The position numbers were made by a program, and so were the translations under genes. Below the pieces are notes generated by a model. It did not search any database. It was not told the origin of the DNA and was given only the letters and a program-made list of their open reading frames with translations. From an uncultured Dysosmobacter sp. (GTDB lineage Bacteria > Bacillota > Clostridia > Oscillospirales > Oscillospiraceae): DNA of 64,000 nucleotides. The stretch lies in contig CAKTIO010000001.1 in the NCBI GenBank assembly GCA_934565855.1, forward strand, positions 186,001-250,000, given 5' to 3'. This document shows positions 36,743 through 46,924 of the stretch, piece by piece (position 1 is the first letter of the stretch; each line of letters starts with the position of its first letter).

Positions 36743-37581
36743 ATGTGGGATATCGAGCAGTATTTCCGCATCCGCAATATCCGCTTCATTGCGGTCAACG
36801 AAAACTTCGACACCGCCAACCCGGAAGATGCTCATTCCGGTATCATCATCCCGCTGCGGAACATGATAAATGAAGCCTATGCGCTGGACATCGGGCGCAA
36901 AATCAAGGCGCAGCAGCGGCAGGCCATGAAAGATGGCAAATTCATCGGTGCGCGTACTCCCTACGGCTATCTGAAAGCAGAGGACGATTGCCACCAGCTT
37001 ATCATCGACCCTGTTGCCGCCGTTGTGGTGCAGCGGATGTTCCGTTGGGCTTCTGAGGGCGCTGGCCTGAATACCATCGCCGTGCGGCTGAATGAAGCGG
37101 GCGTTCTCACGCCCAGCCACTACAAGAAGATGCAGGGCAAGATCACCCACGAGAATTTGCTCGGCAGCGGCAAGTGGCAAACCCGGACAGTCGGCGTCAT
37201 TCTCCGCTCCGAGGTCTACACCGGAGATCTCGTTCAGGGACAGACCAAAACCGTGGATCACCGGCAGGTCAAGGCCGATGCCGAGGAATGGACGGTCGTG
37301 CGGGACACCCATGAGGCCATCATCAGCCGGGAACAGTTCGCAGCGGTGCAGGAAATTCTCAATCAGACCGCCAGCCGCGCCAAGGCGCGGGAGGTCAAAG
37401 CCTACACGCCGAATCTTCTCAAAGGCAAAGTGCTCTGCGCCCATTGCGGCGGCAGCCTGCACCGGCAGAGAAATATCCGCAAGAAGTCCGACGATGTGTA
37501 CTTCTACCATTGTCTGAGCCAGAGCCGAATCAGCAAGGATGCCTGCCCCGGTGTGACCATCCGTGAGGATACGCTGCTGGA
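36743..37581 (+). pseudogene. large serine recombinase, middle piece
   Basis: Frame of about 280 codons lacking both ends. Present: end of the catalytic domain (NIRFIAVNENFDTANPED, IIPLRNMINEAYALDIGRKI), recombinase domain (ARTPYGYLKAEDD) and zinc-ribbon start (LCAHCGGSLHRQ). The N-terminal catalytic Ser is missing, so it is inactive. At 37582 it joins the N-terminal piece of the tyrosine integrase head-on. Confidence 0.85.
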
Positions 37582-38016
37582 TAATCCCGGTTTCTTCTTT
37601 TTCTGAACTTTCCGCAACCTGCCGTTGCTTTGCAGGTCATTGTAGAGTTTTTGCAGGTCGCGGGTGGTAAGCTTGTTCAGCGGAATATCTCCGATAGCCG
37701 GGGCAACATGCTGTTCGATGTTTCGATGGTAATAATTCATGGTGGATGGACGGATATGCGGTTTGGCGTACAATTCGAACCAAGTCCGCAGCCATGCGGC
37801 GACCGTGTATTCATTGGCACGGCTCACATCTAATGCTTGGCTTTCCTCGATAGCTTTCTTTAGCTTCGCCTTGCATTCTGCCTGCGTCTTTCCCAGCACA
37901 TTTTTGATGATCCGCTTTCCGGTTTTGTCATTGTAGCCCGCAGTGTAGCGGCCCTCCCATCGTCCGTCGGACCGCTTGCGGATGCTGCCCTCACCGTTGG
38001 CACGTTTTTTTGCCAT
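37582..38016 (-). pseudogene. tyrosine integrase, N-terminal piece (element A)
   Basis: Codes for residues 1 to about 145 of an integrase almost identical to the intact one at 56004-57158: AP2-like arm-binding domain (MAKKRANGEGSIRKRSDGRW) and core-binding domain, ending at KKKKPGLS. The catalytic half is lost. Confidence 0.88.
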
Positions 38017-38116
38017 GAGCATCGCTCCTTTCTTTGGTAGCCACAACACATACCACACCTTGCACCGGAAAGCTACTGATTCTTCCAAAGAAATCGAAAT
38101 ATTTTTGAAAATGCTT

Positions 38117-38146
38117 TTATTGATTCCAGCAGCGCAAAATGTACAC
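38117..38146 (+). repeat. boundary motif, copy 1
   Basis: Core ATTGATTCCAGCAGCGCAAA. Lies between the integrase piece and the permease gene. Confidence 0.7.
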
Positions 38147-38274
38147 GAGTTTTGAACTGCCTTTTGCGTTTGTTAGGTCAGCGGAGTGCCATTGTAAATC
38201 ATTCGAAAATGTGTTATCTTCTTCGCAGAAGTGTCTATACAGAATTCTACATTTTTCACGCAAAGGGGCTTTTT

Positions 38275-39381
38275 ATGAGTAAGGTCAAATCTTGGTGCCG
38301 CGCTAATGCCATGCTGGTCATTTCATTACTGGCCGCAGTTGTAACGGCATTTTTTGTTCCGCCTGATAGGGACTACTTAGGTTATTATGACCTTAAGACA
38401 CTCACTTGCCTATTTTGTGTGCTGGCAGTGGTGGGTGCTTTGCGGGATCTGCATATCTTTTCCGCTCTTTCCCAGCGGATGGTACACACCTTTTCCACTG
38501 TTCGGGGCGTGTGTACGGCGCTGGTGGTTATCACCATGTTCGGCTCTATGCTCCTGACCAATGATACCGCCTTGTTGACTTTTCTGCCACTGGGCTGGTT
38601 TGTTCTTTCCTCCACCGGTCAGGACAAGCATACTGCGCTCCTGTTCATTCTGCAAAACTGTGCCGCTAACCTCTGCGGAATGATCACGCCTTTCGGCAAT
38701 CCGCAGAATCTCTATCTCTTCAGCTATTACAACCTTTCCGCGAAGATATTTTTTTCCGCAATGCTGCCACCATTCATCCTGTCCACTGTTCTCATTCTCC
38801 TGTGCTGCTTAGTGTTTCCAAAGGAACAGCTTTCAGTGCCGGAAGTGCAGGTCACGGTAGACTCACGCCGAGCCGTCATCTATAGTGGACTATTCTGTTT
38901 AGCCGTTGCCATGGTGCTGCGGCTGGTACCCTATATTCTTGGTTTGGCTGTCATCGTTCTGGCGCTCTGGCTGTTGGATCGACATGCGCTGAAAACAGTA
39001 GACTGGGGACTGCTGGCCACTTTCGCCGCTTTTTTCACCTTTTCCGGCAACCTTGCTCGAATGGAAGCTGTTCGGGTACTTTTCGCCCACCTTTTGTCCC
39101 ACGGAACCATGCTGATCTCCGCACTTACCTGCCAGATCATCAGTAATGTCCCTGCCGCCATTTTGCTCAGCCGCTTCACGCAGGATGCCCGCGGGCTTCT
39201 GGTCGGCGTCAATGTGGGCGGTGCTGGGACACTGGTGGCTTCTCTGGCAAGCCTCATTACCTTTCGGGAATATACGCACCATGTTCCTAATGGTGGAAAG
39301 CAGTTCCTTTTTCTTTTTTCTGGGATCAGCTTTGCCTTTTTGGCGATTCTTTTGGCTGCCATGTCCTTCCTGAACGGATGA
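38275..39381 (+). CDS. SLC13/ArsB-type anion permease
   Basis: 368 aa, about ten to eleven membrane helices. The ion-transporter signature NDTALLTFLPLG after helix 3, and GMITPFGNPQNLYLF, place it in the DASS/CitMHS/ArsB superfamily of carboxylate, sulfate or arsenite carriers; substrate not deducible. ATG at 38275 behind AAAGGGG. Its DNA splits what in element B is continuous sequence between integrase and relaxase, so it is an inserted cassette, with a boundary motif on each side. Confidence 0.88.
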   Translation: MSKVKSWCRANAMLVISLLAAVVTAFFVPPDRDYLGYYDLKTLTCLFCVLAVVGALRDLHIFSALSQRMVHTFSTVRGVCTALVVITMFGSMLLTNDTALLTFLPLGWFVLSSTGQDKHTALLFILQNCAANLCGMITPFGNPQNLYLFSYYNLSAKIFFSAMLPPFILSTVLILLCCLVFPKEQLSVPEVQVTVDSRRAVIYSGLFCLAVAMVLRLVPYILGLAVIVLALWLLDRHALKTVDWGLLATFAAFFTFSGNLARMEAVRVLFAHLLSHGTMLISALTCQIISNVPAAILLSRFTQDARGLLVGVNVGGAGTLVASLASLITFREYTHHVPNGGKQFLFLFSGISFAFLAILLAAMSFLNG

Positions 39382-39412
39382 GCCTTATTGCCAGCATCTT
39401 TTGGGAAAACCC

Positions 39413-39442
39413 TTATTAATTTCAACAGTTCAAGATATACAC
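39413..39442 (+). repeat. boundary motif, copy 2 (diverged)
   Basis: 24 of 30 bases match the copy at 57258-57287. Lies between the permease gene and the Sel1 remnant. Confidence 0.55.
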
Positions 39443-39470
39443 ACTTTATGCGGCCTTTTAACCTGTGGAA

Positions 39471-40221
39471 TCAATGAAATTTCATTGAAAATCCTTGTTG
39501 CTGTTCCAACTCATGATCGTCCGGCTTGTGTCCGAGGGCGATGCGTTTACGTTGGAGTTCCTGCAGCCGTTTGTGGTCGATCTGAATGCCAGTAGCAGCA
39601 GGGACAGGTGCGTTGTCCCGGAAGATATTACCCATGTGATAGAGCAGCCGTGTGGCCGCCAGCATAACCAAGGGCGGGCGCTGCTCGCCGCGCTCCATGC
39701 GTTCCATGAAAAATTCCGCATAGGCGTGGCCGTTGTCTCGCGCCGCCGTGAACCATTCGTAGGCGGCATCCGTATCTTTTGGAACGCCCTCGCCCATAAG
39801 GTACAGCTTTCCCAACAGATATTGTGCGTAGGCATTTCCGTTGTTTGCGGCCTGCCATAGATATTCCGCCGCAGCCGCAGCATTCTTTGCCGTATTTTCA
39901 CCGCTGAGATATTCCTTGCCAAGACGATAAGCAGCGTAGTCGTTGCCGTTATCGGCAGAGCGTTTCAGCCAATAGATGCCCTTGGCAGGATTGTGAACGT
40001 CTGCATCGTCGGAGAGATACAACTTTCCCAACGCATATTGCGCTGCGTCCAAGTCCTGCTCGGCAGCACGTTCCAATAGCTTTTGTGCTTTCACTGTGTC
40101 TGGTATCAGCAGTCCACCGTCGCGGTACGCCGTGCCGATGATGTACTGTGCGTGAGCATCGCCTAAATTCGCTAACTGCTCCAGCTGCACCGCCGCTTCA
40201 TCCCGTTCCTCCAGAGGGAAG
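39471..40221 (-). pseudogene. relaxase-Sel1 protein, C-terminal piece
   Basis: Encodes the Sel1/TPR-like repeat half (ALGKLYLSDDADVHNPAKG and similar units) of a protein nearly identical to the C-terminus of the intact relaxase at 57317-59281. The relaxase domain is missing: at about 40221 the sequence switches to the M28 peptidase on the other strand. Confidence 0.85.
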
Positions 40222-42196
40222 CTACGGTCTGGCGCTGAAGCTGGAGGACATCCGCAGCAATGAGGCCCTTGGCTACCGCACGGCCGGTTCCCCCGCTGAG
40301 CTTGCCACCGGCGACCTCATCAAAGAGGAAATGGAGCGTATTGGCCTGCAAAATGTCACCAAAGACGAATTTACGCTGGACACCTGGACCTTTACTGGGG
40401 CGCAGCTTTGCTTTACGGACGGAACTGGCGAGGTGCATGAGGCGGAGCTCGGCGGCTATCAGACAGACTTTATGACCGGCGGTGCACAGACTTTCACGGT
40501 CATTGACGGCGGCCAGGGCACCGAAGCAGACCTTGCCGGTCTGGATGTGACCGGCAAACTCGTGCTGGTGGATATCAACCAGCGCACCGATTGGTGGATC
40601 AACTATCCTGCCTATGAGGCGCATCTTGCAGGGGCGGCGGCCGTGATCTCCGTGCAGGACGGCGGCTATGCCGAGGTGAGCGACGATGCGCTGAACGCGC
40701 AGGATGTCTGCGGCCCCGCCGACGCCCCCGCCTTTTCCATGAGCCGCACGGACGCCGCGCTGCTGCGCTCCGCCATGGACGAAAACGGCGAAATTTCCGT
40801 CACGCTGGACGCGGACAGCCGCGTGGGAAAAGACGGCATCTCTTATAACATCGTCGGCACGATCCCCGGCCGGGACCCGGAGAACATGGTGCTGATGAGC
40901 GCCCACTACGATTCCTATTTCGCCGGATTTCAGGACGACAACGCCGCCATTGCCCTGATGATGGGCATTGCGAAGGGATTGATCGACAGCAGCTATCAGC
41001 CCGAGAAGACGCTGGTGTTCTGCGCCATGGCGGCAGAGGAGTGGGGCGTCAGCGACACCCGCTATGACTGGTCCACCGGAGCTTACAACCAGATCTTCCG
41101 CGTCCATCCTGAATGGGTGGGCAAGGTCCTTACGGACATCAACTTCGAGCTGCCCGCCTTGGACGCGGGCGGCGCAGATCAGATCCGTACCTCCTATGAG
41201 CTCAAGACCTTTGTGGAGGACTTCAAGTCCGACGTTCCCCAGGTTGACGGCGTATTCCCTGACGGTATTGAGATTATCGTGCCGACGCAGACCTGGTCGG
41301 ACGACTTTTCCCTGTCCATCGCCGGTGTACCCTCCAGCGTAACGGCACTGCGGGGCGACTTTTCTAAGACGCACTATCACAGCCAGTTTGACAATCAGGA
41401 TACCTACAGCTGTGAGGCCTTCCTGTTCCATCACAATATGTACGGTCTCCTGATGCAGGCCTATGATCACTGTGCGGTTTCTCCGCTTGACTTTTCCACC
41501 CGTCTGAATGCTCTGCGGGAGTCCATGGATAATACGGTCATGACAGCGGAGCAGATCACTGCGCTGAACGCCGCGCTGGACGAGGCAGAGGCTGCGGCAG
41601 GCACGGCATGGGACAAGGTCTCTGAGGCGAACGCCGCATATCAGCAGGCGCTGGATGCGGGCGATACGGCAAAGGCGGACGAGCTGCTTGCCGAGACCCG
41701 TGAGATGAACGCAAATGTTCTTGCCGCTTTCAAGTTCGCGGAGGATGCCTTCGTGCGCCTGACCTGGGAGGATTCCTCTATCTTCCCCCACGAGCACAGC
41801 CAGAACAATCTGCTGGCGCTGAAGAGCGCAGTGGAAGCTCTGGAACAGGGAGACGGCACCACGGCACTGGATGAATATCTGTACGGAGTGGACAACAACT
41901 GGTATGCCTACGACTGGAGCCGCGAGACCTTTGCTCATTTTACAGACTATGTACTCAACCAGAGTGCAGACCGGCTGATGTGGGGTGCAGGACGTATTCT
42001 GGGCCACGAGGATCTCTTTGACGTGATTCGCTCTTTGCAGGCAAAGTATGGTGACAGCAACGCCGATTATGCGACGGAGTTAGCCCGTCTGGAACAGGCG
42101 ATCGGCAACCAGGCGGCCATGCTGGATGAGCAGGTCACCCATGAGGTCAACGCATTGGGAGAATTGACTTCCCGTCTGACGCAGATCAGTGATTGA
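40221..42196 (+). pseudogene. M28 family peptidase, 5'-truncated
   Basis: About 657 codons. Zn-peptidase motifs are intact: AHYDSYFAGFQDDNAA, AAEEWG, NFELPALDAGG and KTHYHSQFDNQ. A PA-like insert precedes them (AAVISVQDGGYAEVS). The signal peptide and first residues are lost where the gene meets the Sel1 remnant, and the frame before YGLALKLED is a shadow. An exported aminopeptidase in origin; now probably without start or export. Confidence 0.85.
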
Positions 42197-42199
42197 CAG

Positions 42200-42956
42200 A
42201 GGAAAAAGATCTGTTGAATATCTGATCGTTCACTATCGCAATTATTCAGAGACAATTCGGCAATCAGGATATCTGGACCTGACGGACTATGTGACCTATA
42301 AGGCCGCTGACGCAGATCTGTCCGATTACGGTCTGGACGATCCGGAGCTGACGGTCAGCGTGGACTATACCGACGACGGGACGTCCGATACCTTCATCCT
42401 GCACATCAGCCGCGATCCGGAGGAACTGAAAAACGCATCCGATACAGCTGAGGACGACGAAGACACCGCTGACATCACCGCCTACGCACGGGTTGGCGAT
42501 TCCAAGATTATTTACAAGATTTCCGGCAGCAGCTATCAGTCGCTGATGGCGGCGGGCTATAACGACCTGCGGCATCAGGAGATTTTCTCCGGGGACTTTG
42601 ATGAAGTGACCGGCATGGATGTGACACTGGATGGGAAAACCTACACCCTGACCTCGCAGAAGGATGGCAAAGAGCGGAAGTGGCTGTATCAGGAGGAAGA
42701 AATTGATATTGACGACTTGCAGGACGCTCTGAAAAGTCTCACTACCGGAGAATTTACCAGCGAACGTGCATCTGGCCAGCAGGAGATCAGCCTGACGCTG
42801 CATCTGGACAACGAGGACTATCCGGAAGTTACCATCACGCTGTACCGCTATGACGGCACGCAGTGTCTGGCAGTCGTGGATGGCAAGAGCGTTGCCTACA
42901 TTCCGCGCAGCGAGGCGGTGGAACTGATGGAGGCCATCCGGACGATCGTCCTGTAA
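42200..42956 (+). pseudogene. DUF4340-like protein, 5'-truncated
   Basis: C-terminal part of a DUF4340-type extracytoplasmic protein: two beta-rich repeats with GLDDPELTVSVDYTDDGTSD and DGKTYTLTSQKDG. There is no signal or lipobox, and the first 30 codons look unrelated. In other genomes DUF4340 accompanies gliding-type ABC transporters; here no partner remains. Confidence 0.65.
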
Positions 42957-43013
42957 ACTCGATTTGATTTATCCCTGATGCGGATTTTGATTTCTGTAAA
43001 AATTTAACCCCCT

Positions 43014-43083
43014 CTATTGATTACAGCGGCGCAGAATATGACTGGTCTGCAATTTGCTTTTCGGTTGTATTCTGCGCCGCTTT
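43014..43083 (+). repeat. boundary motif, copy 3, with hairpin
   Basis: Core ATTGATTACAGCGGCGCAGA at 43016-43035; from there AGCGGCGCAGAATA pairs with TATTCTGCGCCGCT and TTTT follows. Lies between the DUF4340 remnant and the zinc locus. Confidence 0.7.
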
Positions 43084-43193
43084 TCCCATAATCAGAGTTA
43101 GAATTTGCTGCATACAGCAAGACTGCAACTCCGTTTTCATCTATTATTTTACGGTCTGCTCCTAATTTGAAGAAATGTTTATGTATTATGAAA

Positions 43194-43254
43194 TGAAAAT
43201 AATTCTCATATTGACAAGTGAAAAACCAGTGCTATAATATGAAAATAGTTTTCA
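43194..43254 (+). promoter_or_regulatory. zinc-locus promoter with two Fur/Zur-type boxes
   Basis: TTGACA (43211-43216), 16 bp, TATAAT (43233-43238). Seven-one-seven inverted repeats lie at 43194-43208 (TGAAAATAATTCTCA) and 43240-43254 (TGAAAATAGTTTTCA), upstream and downstream of the core promoter. Fur-family sites; Zur is most likely because all downstream genes concern zinc. Confidence 0.8.
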
Positions 43255-43292
43255 ATTTCAAAATCTAAACTACCCCGGGAGGTGAGGACACC

Positions 43293-43589
43293 ATGACAAA
43301 GAAATTTCGTTTTCTGACCGGACTGCTGGCGGCAGTGCTGACCGTTGTCATGCTGTCCTCCGCAGTTTACATTGCGGTCGAAGCAGATCACGACTGCTCC
43401 GGTGAGGACTGCGCTATCTGCCATCAGATTGATGCTTGCCTGAATTCGTTGAGAGAGCTTTCGCTCGCTGGCGTTGCCGCGGCGATCACCGCTGCGTTTA
43501 CATATACCCTGTGCAAGGCAGTCCTGCCCTGCACAGAGATGATCGGCACACTGACACTCGTTTCTCTCAAGGTAAAGCTTTCGAATTAA
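43293..43589 (+). CDS. small Cys/His membrane protein, copy 1
   Basis: 98 aa, unrecognised. Signal-like helix (9-29), then HDCSGEDCAICHQ with one His-Cys set on the outer side, then a second membrane helix (about 56-75). Repeated at 48875-49171 with 87 of 98 residues equal. Position as first gene behind the Zur-type promoter and before a zinc-binding lipoprotein suggests metal capture or sensing at the membrane. AGGTGAGG ribosome site. Confidence 0.8.
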   Translation: MTKKFRFLTGLLAAVLTVVMLSSAVYIAVEADHDCSGEDCAICHQIDACLNSLRELSLAGVAAAITAAFTYTLCKAVLPCTEMIGTLTLVSLKVKLSN

Positions 43590-43601
43590 AATAGGATTTT
43601 T

Positions 43602-43667
43602 ACAAGGGCGAAGTCTATCCGTTTTCGGATAGGCTCTTGCGGCGCTGCCGCTGCCCTTGTATTTTTG
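43602..43667 (+). ncRNA. three-way-junction RNA element, copy 1
   Basis: Outer stem ACAAGGGC/GCCCTTGT (43602-43609 with 43653-43660) encloses two hairpins, CTATCCG/CGGATAG and GCGGC/GCCGC, and is followed by ATTTTTG. Sits between the small membrane protein and the lipoprotein gene. Could be an attenuator, terminator or stability element. Confidence 0.55.
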
Positions 43668-43704
43668 CGCCTATTTTTCAAAATTCGGAGGTTTTACGAT
43701 TATT

Positions 43705-45228
43705 ATGAAAAGAATTATCCCCCTGTTTCTTGCGCTGACCATGGCGGTCAGCCTGTTCACCGGCTGCGGCAAAAAGGACGCTGCAGAGAACGGTGAAAAT
43801 GAATCTGACAAGTTGAAGGTCGTCACCACAATTTTTCCTGAATACGACTGGGTCAAGGAAGTCCTTGGCGATAAGGCTGACAACGCTGAGATCACCATGC
43901 TTCTGGATAACGGCGTTGACCTGCACAGCTACCAGCCCACCGCCGATGATATTGTCAAAATTGCCGACTGCGATCTCTTCATCTATGTCGGCGGCGAGTC
44001 CGACGAATGGGTGAACGACGCGCTGAAGGAATCAACGAATCCCAATATGAAGGTTATCAACCTGCTGGATGTCCTTGGTGACAGCGTTAAGACCGAGGAA
44101 ATGGTTGAAGGTATGCAGGAAACTGAGCATTCCCACAGCCACGAAAAGAAAGAAGTTACAGAGGACAGAACGCTCTCTGACTACGAGGGTGAGTGGCAAT
44201 CACTCTATCCCTTCATGGATGAAAAATTCAAGACCGAGACCGTTTCCTATATGGCGGAAGCCGAGGGCTTTGATGACGAAAATGAAGCATGGGACTTCTT
44301 TTACAAGGGAAATGAAACCGATGTACGTTATGTGAACATTAAAGGTAACACGATTGAATTTGTAAAAGAGGACGGGACAAAGGAAACTGGCACTTATGAG
44401 TATGATGGCTTTTACTCTGATTGCTGGGGTGAAACAAGCATTCGTTACCAGTTCAAAAACACCGACAAAAACTCTAACGCACCTGCCTACGTCCAATTCG
44501 ATGACCATCTGAATTATCCGTCAAAAGCTGAACACTTCCACCTGTACTGCGGAGACGATGCGAAAGCAATGCTCGATATCAAGTACAACTGGCCGACCTA
44601 TTATCCTGCTGATATCCAATCTGAGGACGATATGATCCATGAGTTCTTAAAGCATTATGTGGAAGACGAGGATGAGCATGAACACGAGGAAGAAAGTGAC
44701 GAGCACGTCTGGCTGTCTTTGAAGAACGCTGAAACGCTGGTGGGTGCGATCTCCGACGCCCTGCAGGAGCTTGACCCCGACAACAAGGATACCTATGCTG
44801 CCAACACCTCTGCCTATATTGAAAAGCTTTCCACGCTGGATGGTGAGTACCAGCAGGCCGTTGATGCCGCATCTACGAAAACTGTTCTGTTCGCTGACCG
44901 CTTCCCGTTCCGCTATCTGGTGGATGATTACGGCTTGAGCTACTACGCCGCCTTTGCGGGCTGCTCTGCCGAGAGTGAAGCCAGCTTTGAGACCATTTCG
45001 TTCCTTGCAAAGAAGGTGGATGAGCTGAATCTTCCCTGTGTGCTGACCATCGAAGGTAAGGAGCACAAGATTGCTGAAACGGTTGTTGAGAATACGACTG
45101 CGAAGAATCAGAAGATCCTGACCATGGACTCCATGCAATCCACCACCTCCGAGGATGTGGCAAACGGCACAACTTACCTCTCTGTCATGGAGCAGAATCT
45201 GGGTGTGCTGAAAGAAGCCCTGGGCTAA
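43705..45228 (+). CDS. zinc-binding lipoprotein: ZnuA with inserted ZinT domain, copy 1
   Basis: 507 aa. Lipobox LFTGC at 21. ZnuA first lobe about 37-140 with zinc ligand His74 (VDLHSYQPT). His-rich loop EHSHSHEKK at 141-149. Whole ZinT domain about 153-317 with WQSLYPF and the ligand pair in AEHFHLY (277, 279). Acidic/His linker DEDEHEHEEE. Second lobe about 333-507 with His334 and FADRFPFRYLVDDYG. In streptococcal AdcA the ZinT domain is C-terminal; here it splits the receptor. Start ATG has GGAGG 13 bases upstream, rather far. Confidence 0.92.
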   Translation: MKRIIPLFLALTMAVSLFTGCGKKDAAENGENESDKLKVVTTIFPEYDWVKEVLGDKADNAEITMLLDNGVDLHSYQPTADDIVKIADCDLFIYVGGESDEWVNDALKESTNPNMKVINLLDVLGDSVKTEEMVEGMQETEHSHSHEKKEVTEDRTLSDYEGEWQSLYPFMDEKFKTETVSYMAEAEGFDDENEAWDFFYKGNETDVRYVNIKGNTIEFVKEDGTKETGTYEYDGFYSDCWGETSIRYQFKNTDKNSNAPAYVQFDDHLNYPSKAEHFHLYCGDDAKAMLDIKYNWPTYYPADIQSEDDMIHEFLKHYVEDEDEHEHEEESDEHVWLSLKNAETLVGAISDALQELDPDNKDTYAANTSAYIEKLSTLDGEYQQAVDAASTKTVLFADRFPFRYLVDDYGLSYYAAFAGCSAESEASFETISFLAKKVDELNLPCVLTIEGKEHKIAETVVENTTAKNQKILTMDSMQSTTSEDVANGTTYLSVMEQNLGVLKEALG

Positions 45229-45336
45229 CGAAAGAAACCGTCAATTTTCAGTAAGCAAAAAAAGTCTGTCGGTATCCGCAAGGGCGCGCTCTTGCGGATA
45301 CCAGCAGGCACAGCGATATCAAATGTAAGGAGTCAT

Positions 45337-46440
45337 ATGTTATTAAGAGAACTTCCTGTGGTATTGATCACAGGGTATTTGGGATCGGGGAAAACAACCC
45401 TCATGCAGCATCTCCTTTCGCAGGAAAAGCGTAAGGTTGCTCTGATCGTCAATGATATGGGAAGCGTCAACATTGACGCATCCCTGTTGAATAAGACCGG
45501 AAATAAAATCGCACAGGTAGAGCTTGTTGAAATGCAGAATGGGTGCATCTGCTGTACCCTGAAAGACGCTTTTATTGAACAGATTGAACGGCTTGCGGAA
45601 GACCGGGATCTCGAAGCGATTTTTGTAGAGGCCTCCGGAATCAGCGAACCTTCATCCATTGCCGCTGCCTTTGTGGACTATGAAGAATCGACGGATACAC
45701 GGGTATACTTGAAGACAGTCGTGTCTGTTGTCGATGTTGACAGGATCTACCGGGAGTTCCTGCACAATTTCGGCGACGATGCAGAAGACGGTGACATCAT
45801 CAATCTCATTATGGATCAAATCGAATTCTGCAATGTGATGCTGCTGAACAAGACGGATCTGCTGACAGAAACACAGCTGAAGGAAGTTACTTCCGCACTT
45901 AGGGAGATTCAAAAGGAGGCGGAGATGATTCCCTGCGTCAACGGCGATGTTGACTTGGACATCCTGCTTGACAGGGATAACTTTGATTATGAAGACTGCC
46001 TCGCGTCCAGCAGCATTCAGCAGGCGCTGAACGGATGTGAGCATGCTGACCAGAGAGCCTGTGTGGATGAGTACGGGATATCCTCCTTTGTGTTTGAGGG
46101 CAAAGCGCCTTTTAATAGAGAAGCGTTCAACAAATTGGTCGAAGCATATCCGGAATGCCTGATCCGAACAAAGGGATATGTATGGTTTTCAGATGACTGG
46201 AAGCATATTCAGTTATTTGAGCAGGCCGGTCGGAACGCATCTATTACAGAGTTGTCTGAGTGGATGGCGGCATGGCCGGACGAAGAGCTTGCTGCGTTGG
46301 AAGAAGAGTATTCCGACATCAGAGAGGGGTGGGATGATATGTATGGAGACAGGATCAATCAACTCGTTTTTATCGGGAAAGGGTATGAGAAGGGCGATAT
46401 CCTGAAACTCTTGAATGCATGTATTGAAGAAAGAAGCTGA
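45337..46440 (+). CDS. COG0523 (CobW-type) zinc GTPase
   Basis: 367 aa. G3E GTPase: GYLGSGKT (13-20), metal motif GCICCTL (Cys70, 72, 73), [15 protein letters not shown]-terminal CobW domain complete. COG0523 proteins act as metal chaperones, and ones under Zur help in zinc shortage. Ribosome site AAGGAG. Confidence 0.93.
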   Translation: MLLRELPVVLITGYLGSGKTTLMQHLLSQEKRKVALIVNDMGSVNIDASLLNKTGNKIAQVELVEMQNGCICCTLKDAFIEQIERLAEDRDLEAIFVEASGISEPSSIAAAFVDYEESTDTRVYLKTVVSVVDVDRIYREFLHNFGDDAEDGDIINLIMDQIEFCNVMLLNKTDLLTETQLKEVTSALREIQKEAEMIPCVNGDVDLDILLDRDNFDYEDCLASSSIQQALNGCEHADQRACVDEYGISSFVFEGKAPFNREAFNKLVEAYPECLIRTKGYVWFSDDWKHIQLFEQAGRNASITELSEWMAAWPDEELAALEEEYSDIREGWDDMYGDRINQLVFIGKGYEKGDILKLLNACIEERS

Positions 46441-46449
46441 AACATCTGA

Positions 46450-46905
46450 ATGGTCAAAACATATCTAATCAACGGCTTTTTGGATGCGGGCAAAACGACT
46501 TTCATCAAAGAACTCCTGCAGCGAGACTATTTCATGACCGGAGAAAAAACGCTGCTTCTTCGCTGCGAAGACGGTGAGGAAGAATACGATGCAGATATGC
46601 TGGCGCGCAACCATGTTTATCTGGCTGAGATAGACAGCGAAGAAGACTTCAACGCCAAACATATTGCTAAACTCGAAAAAGAAATCCATCCTGCAAGGGT
46701 AGTCATTGAGTTCAACGGTATGTGGAAGCGGAAGACCGTAAAACTTCCATGGCTTTGGAAGAAGCCAATTGAGGTGGCGGTTTTCGATGCAGCAACCTTT
46801 GAGCTGTATTCCAAGAACATGAAATCCCTTGTTGCAGAGCAGGTTCAGAATGCGTCAATGGTCATTTTCAACCGCTGCGACGGCTTAACAGATAAATTGG
46901 CATCC
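46450..46905 (+). pseudogene. second COG0523-like GTPase, 3'-truncated
   Basis: Starts MVKTYLINGFLDAGKTTFIK with a P-loop and reaches the NRCD nucleotide motif at about residue 142. Then the sequence switches to the LTA-synthase-like gene and the frame stops. C-terminal half is lost. Starts 10 bp after the first GTPase, so it was part of the same transcript. Confidence 0.8.
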
Positions 46906-46924
46906 TAATGCCCTTCGGACAGTA

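Noticed and set aside
40172..42007. 611-codon open frame antisense to the M28 peptidase
   Set aside because: The peptidase frame holds all zinc-peptidase motifs; the antisense frame has none and no ribosome site.
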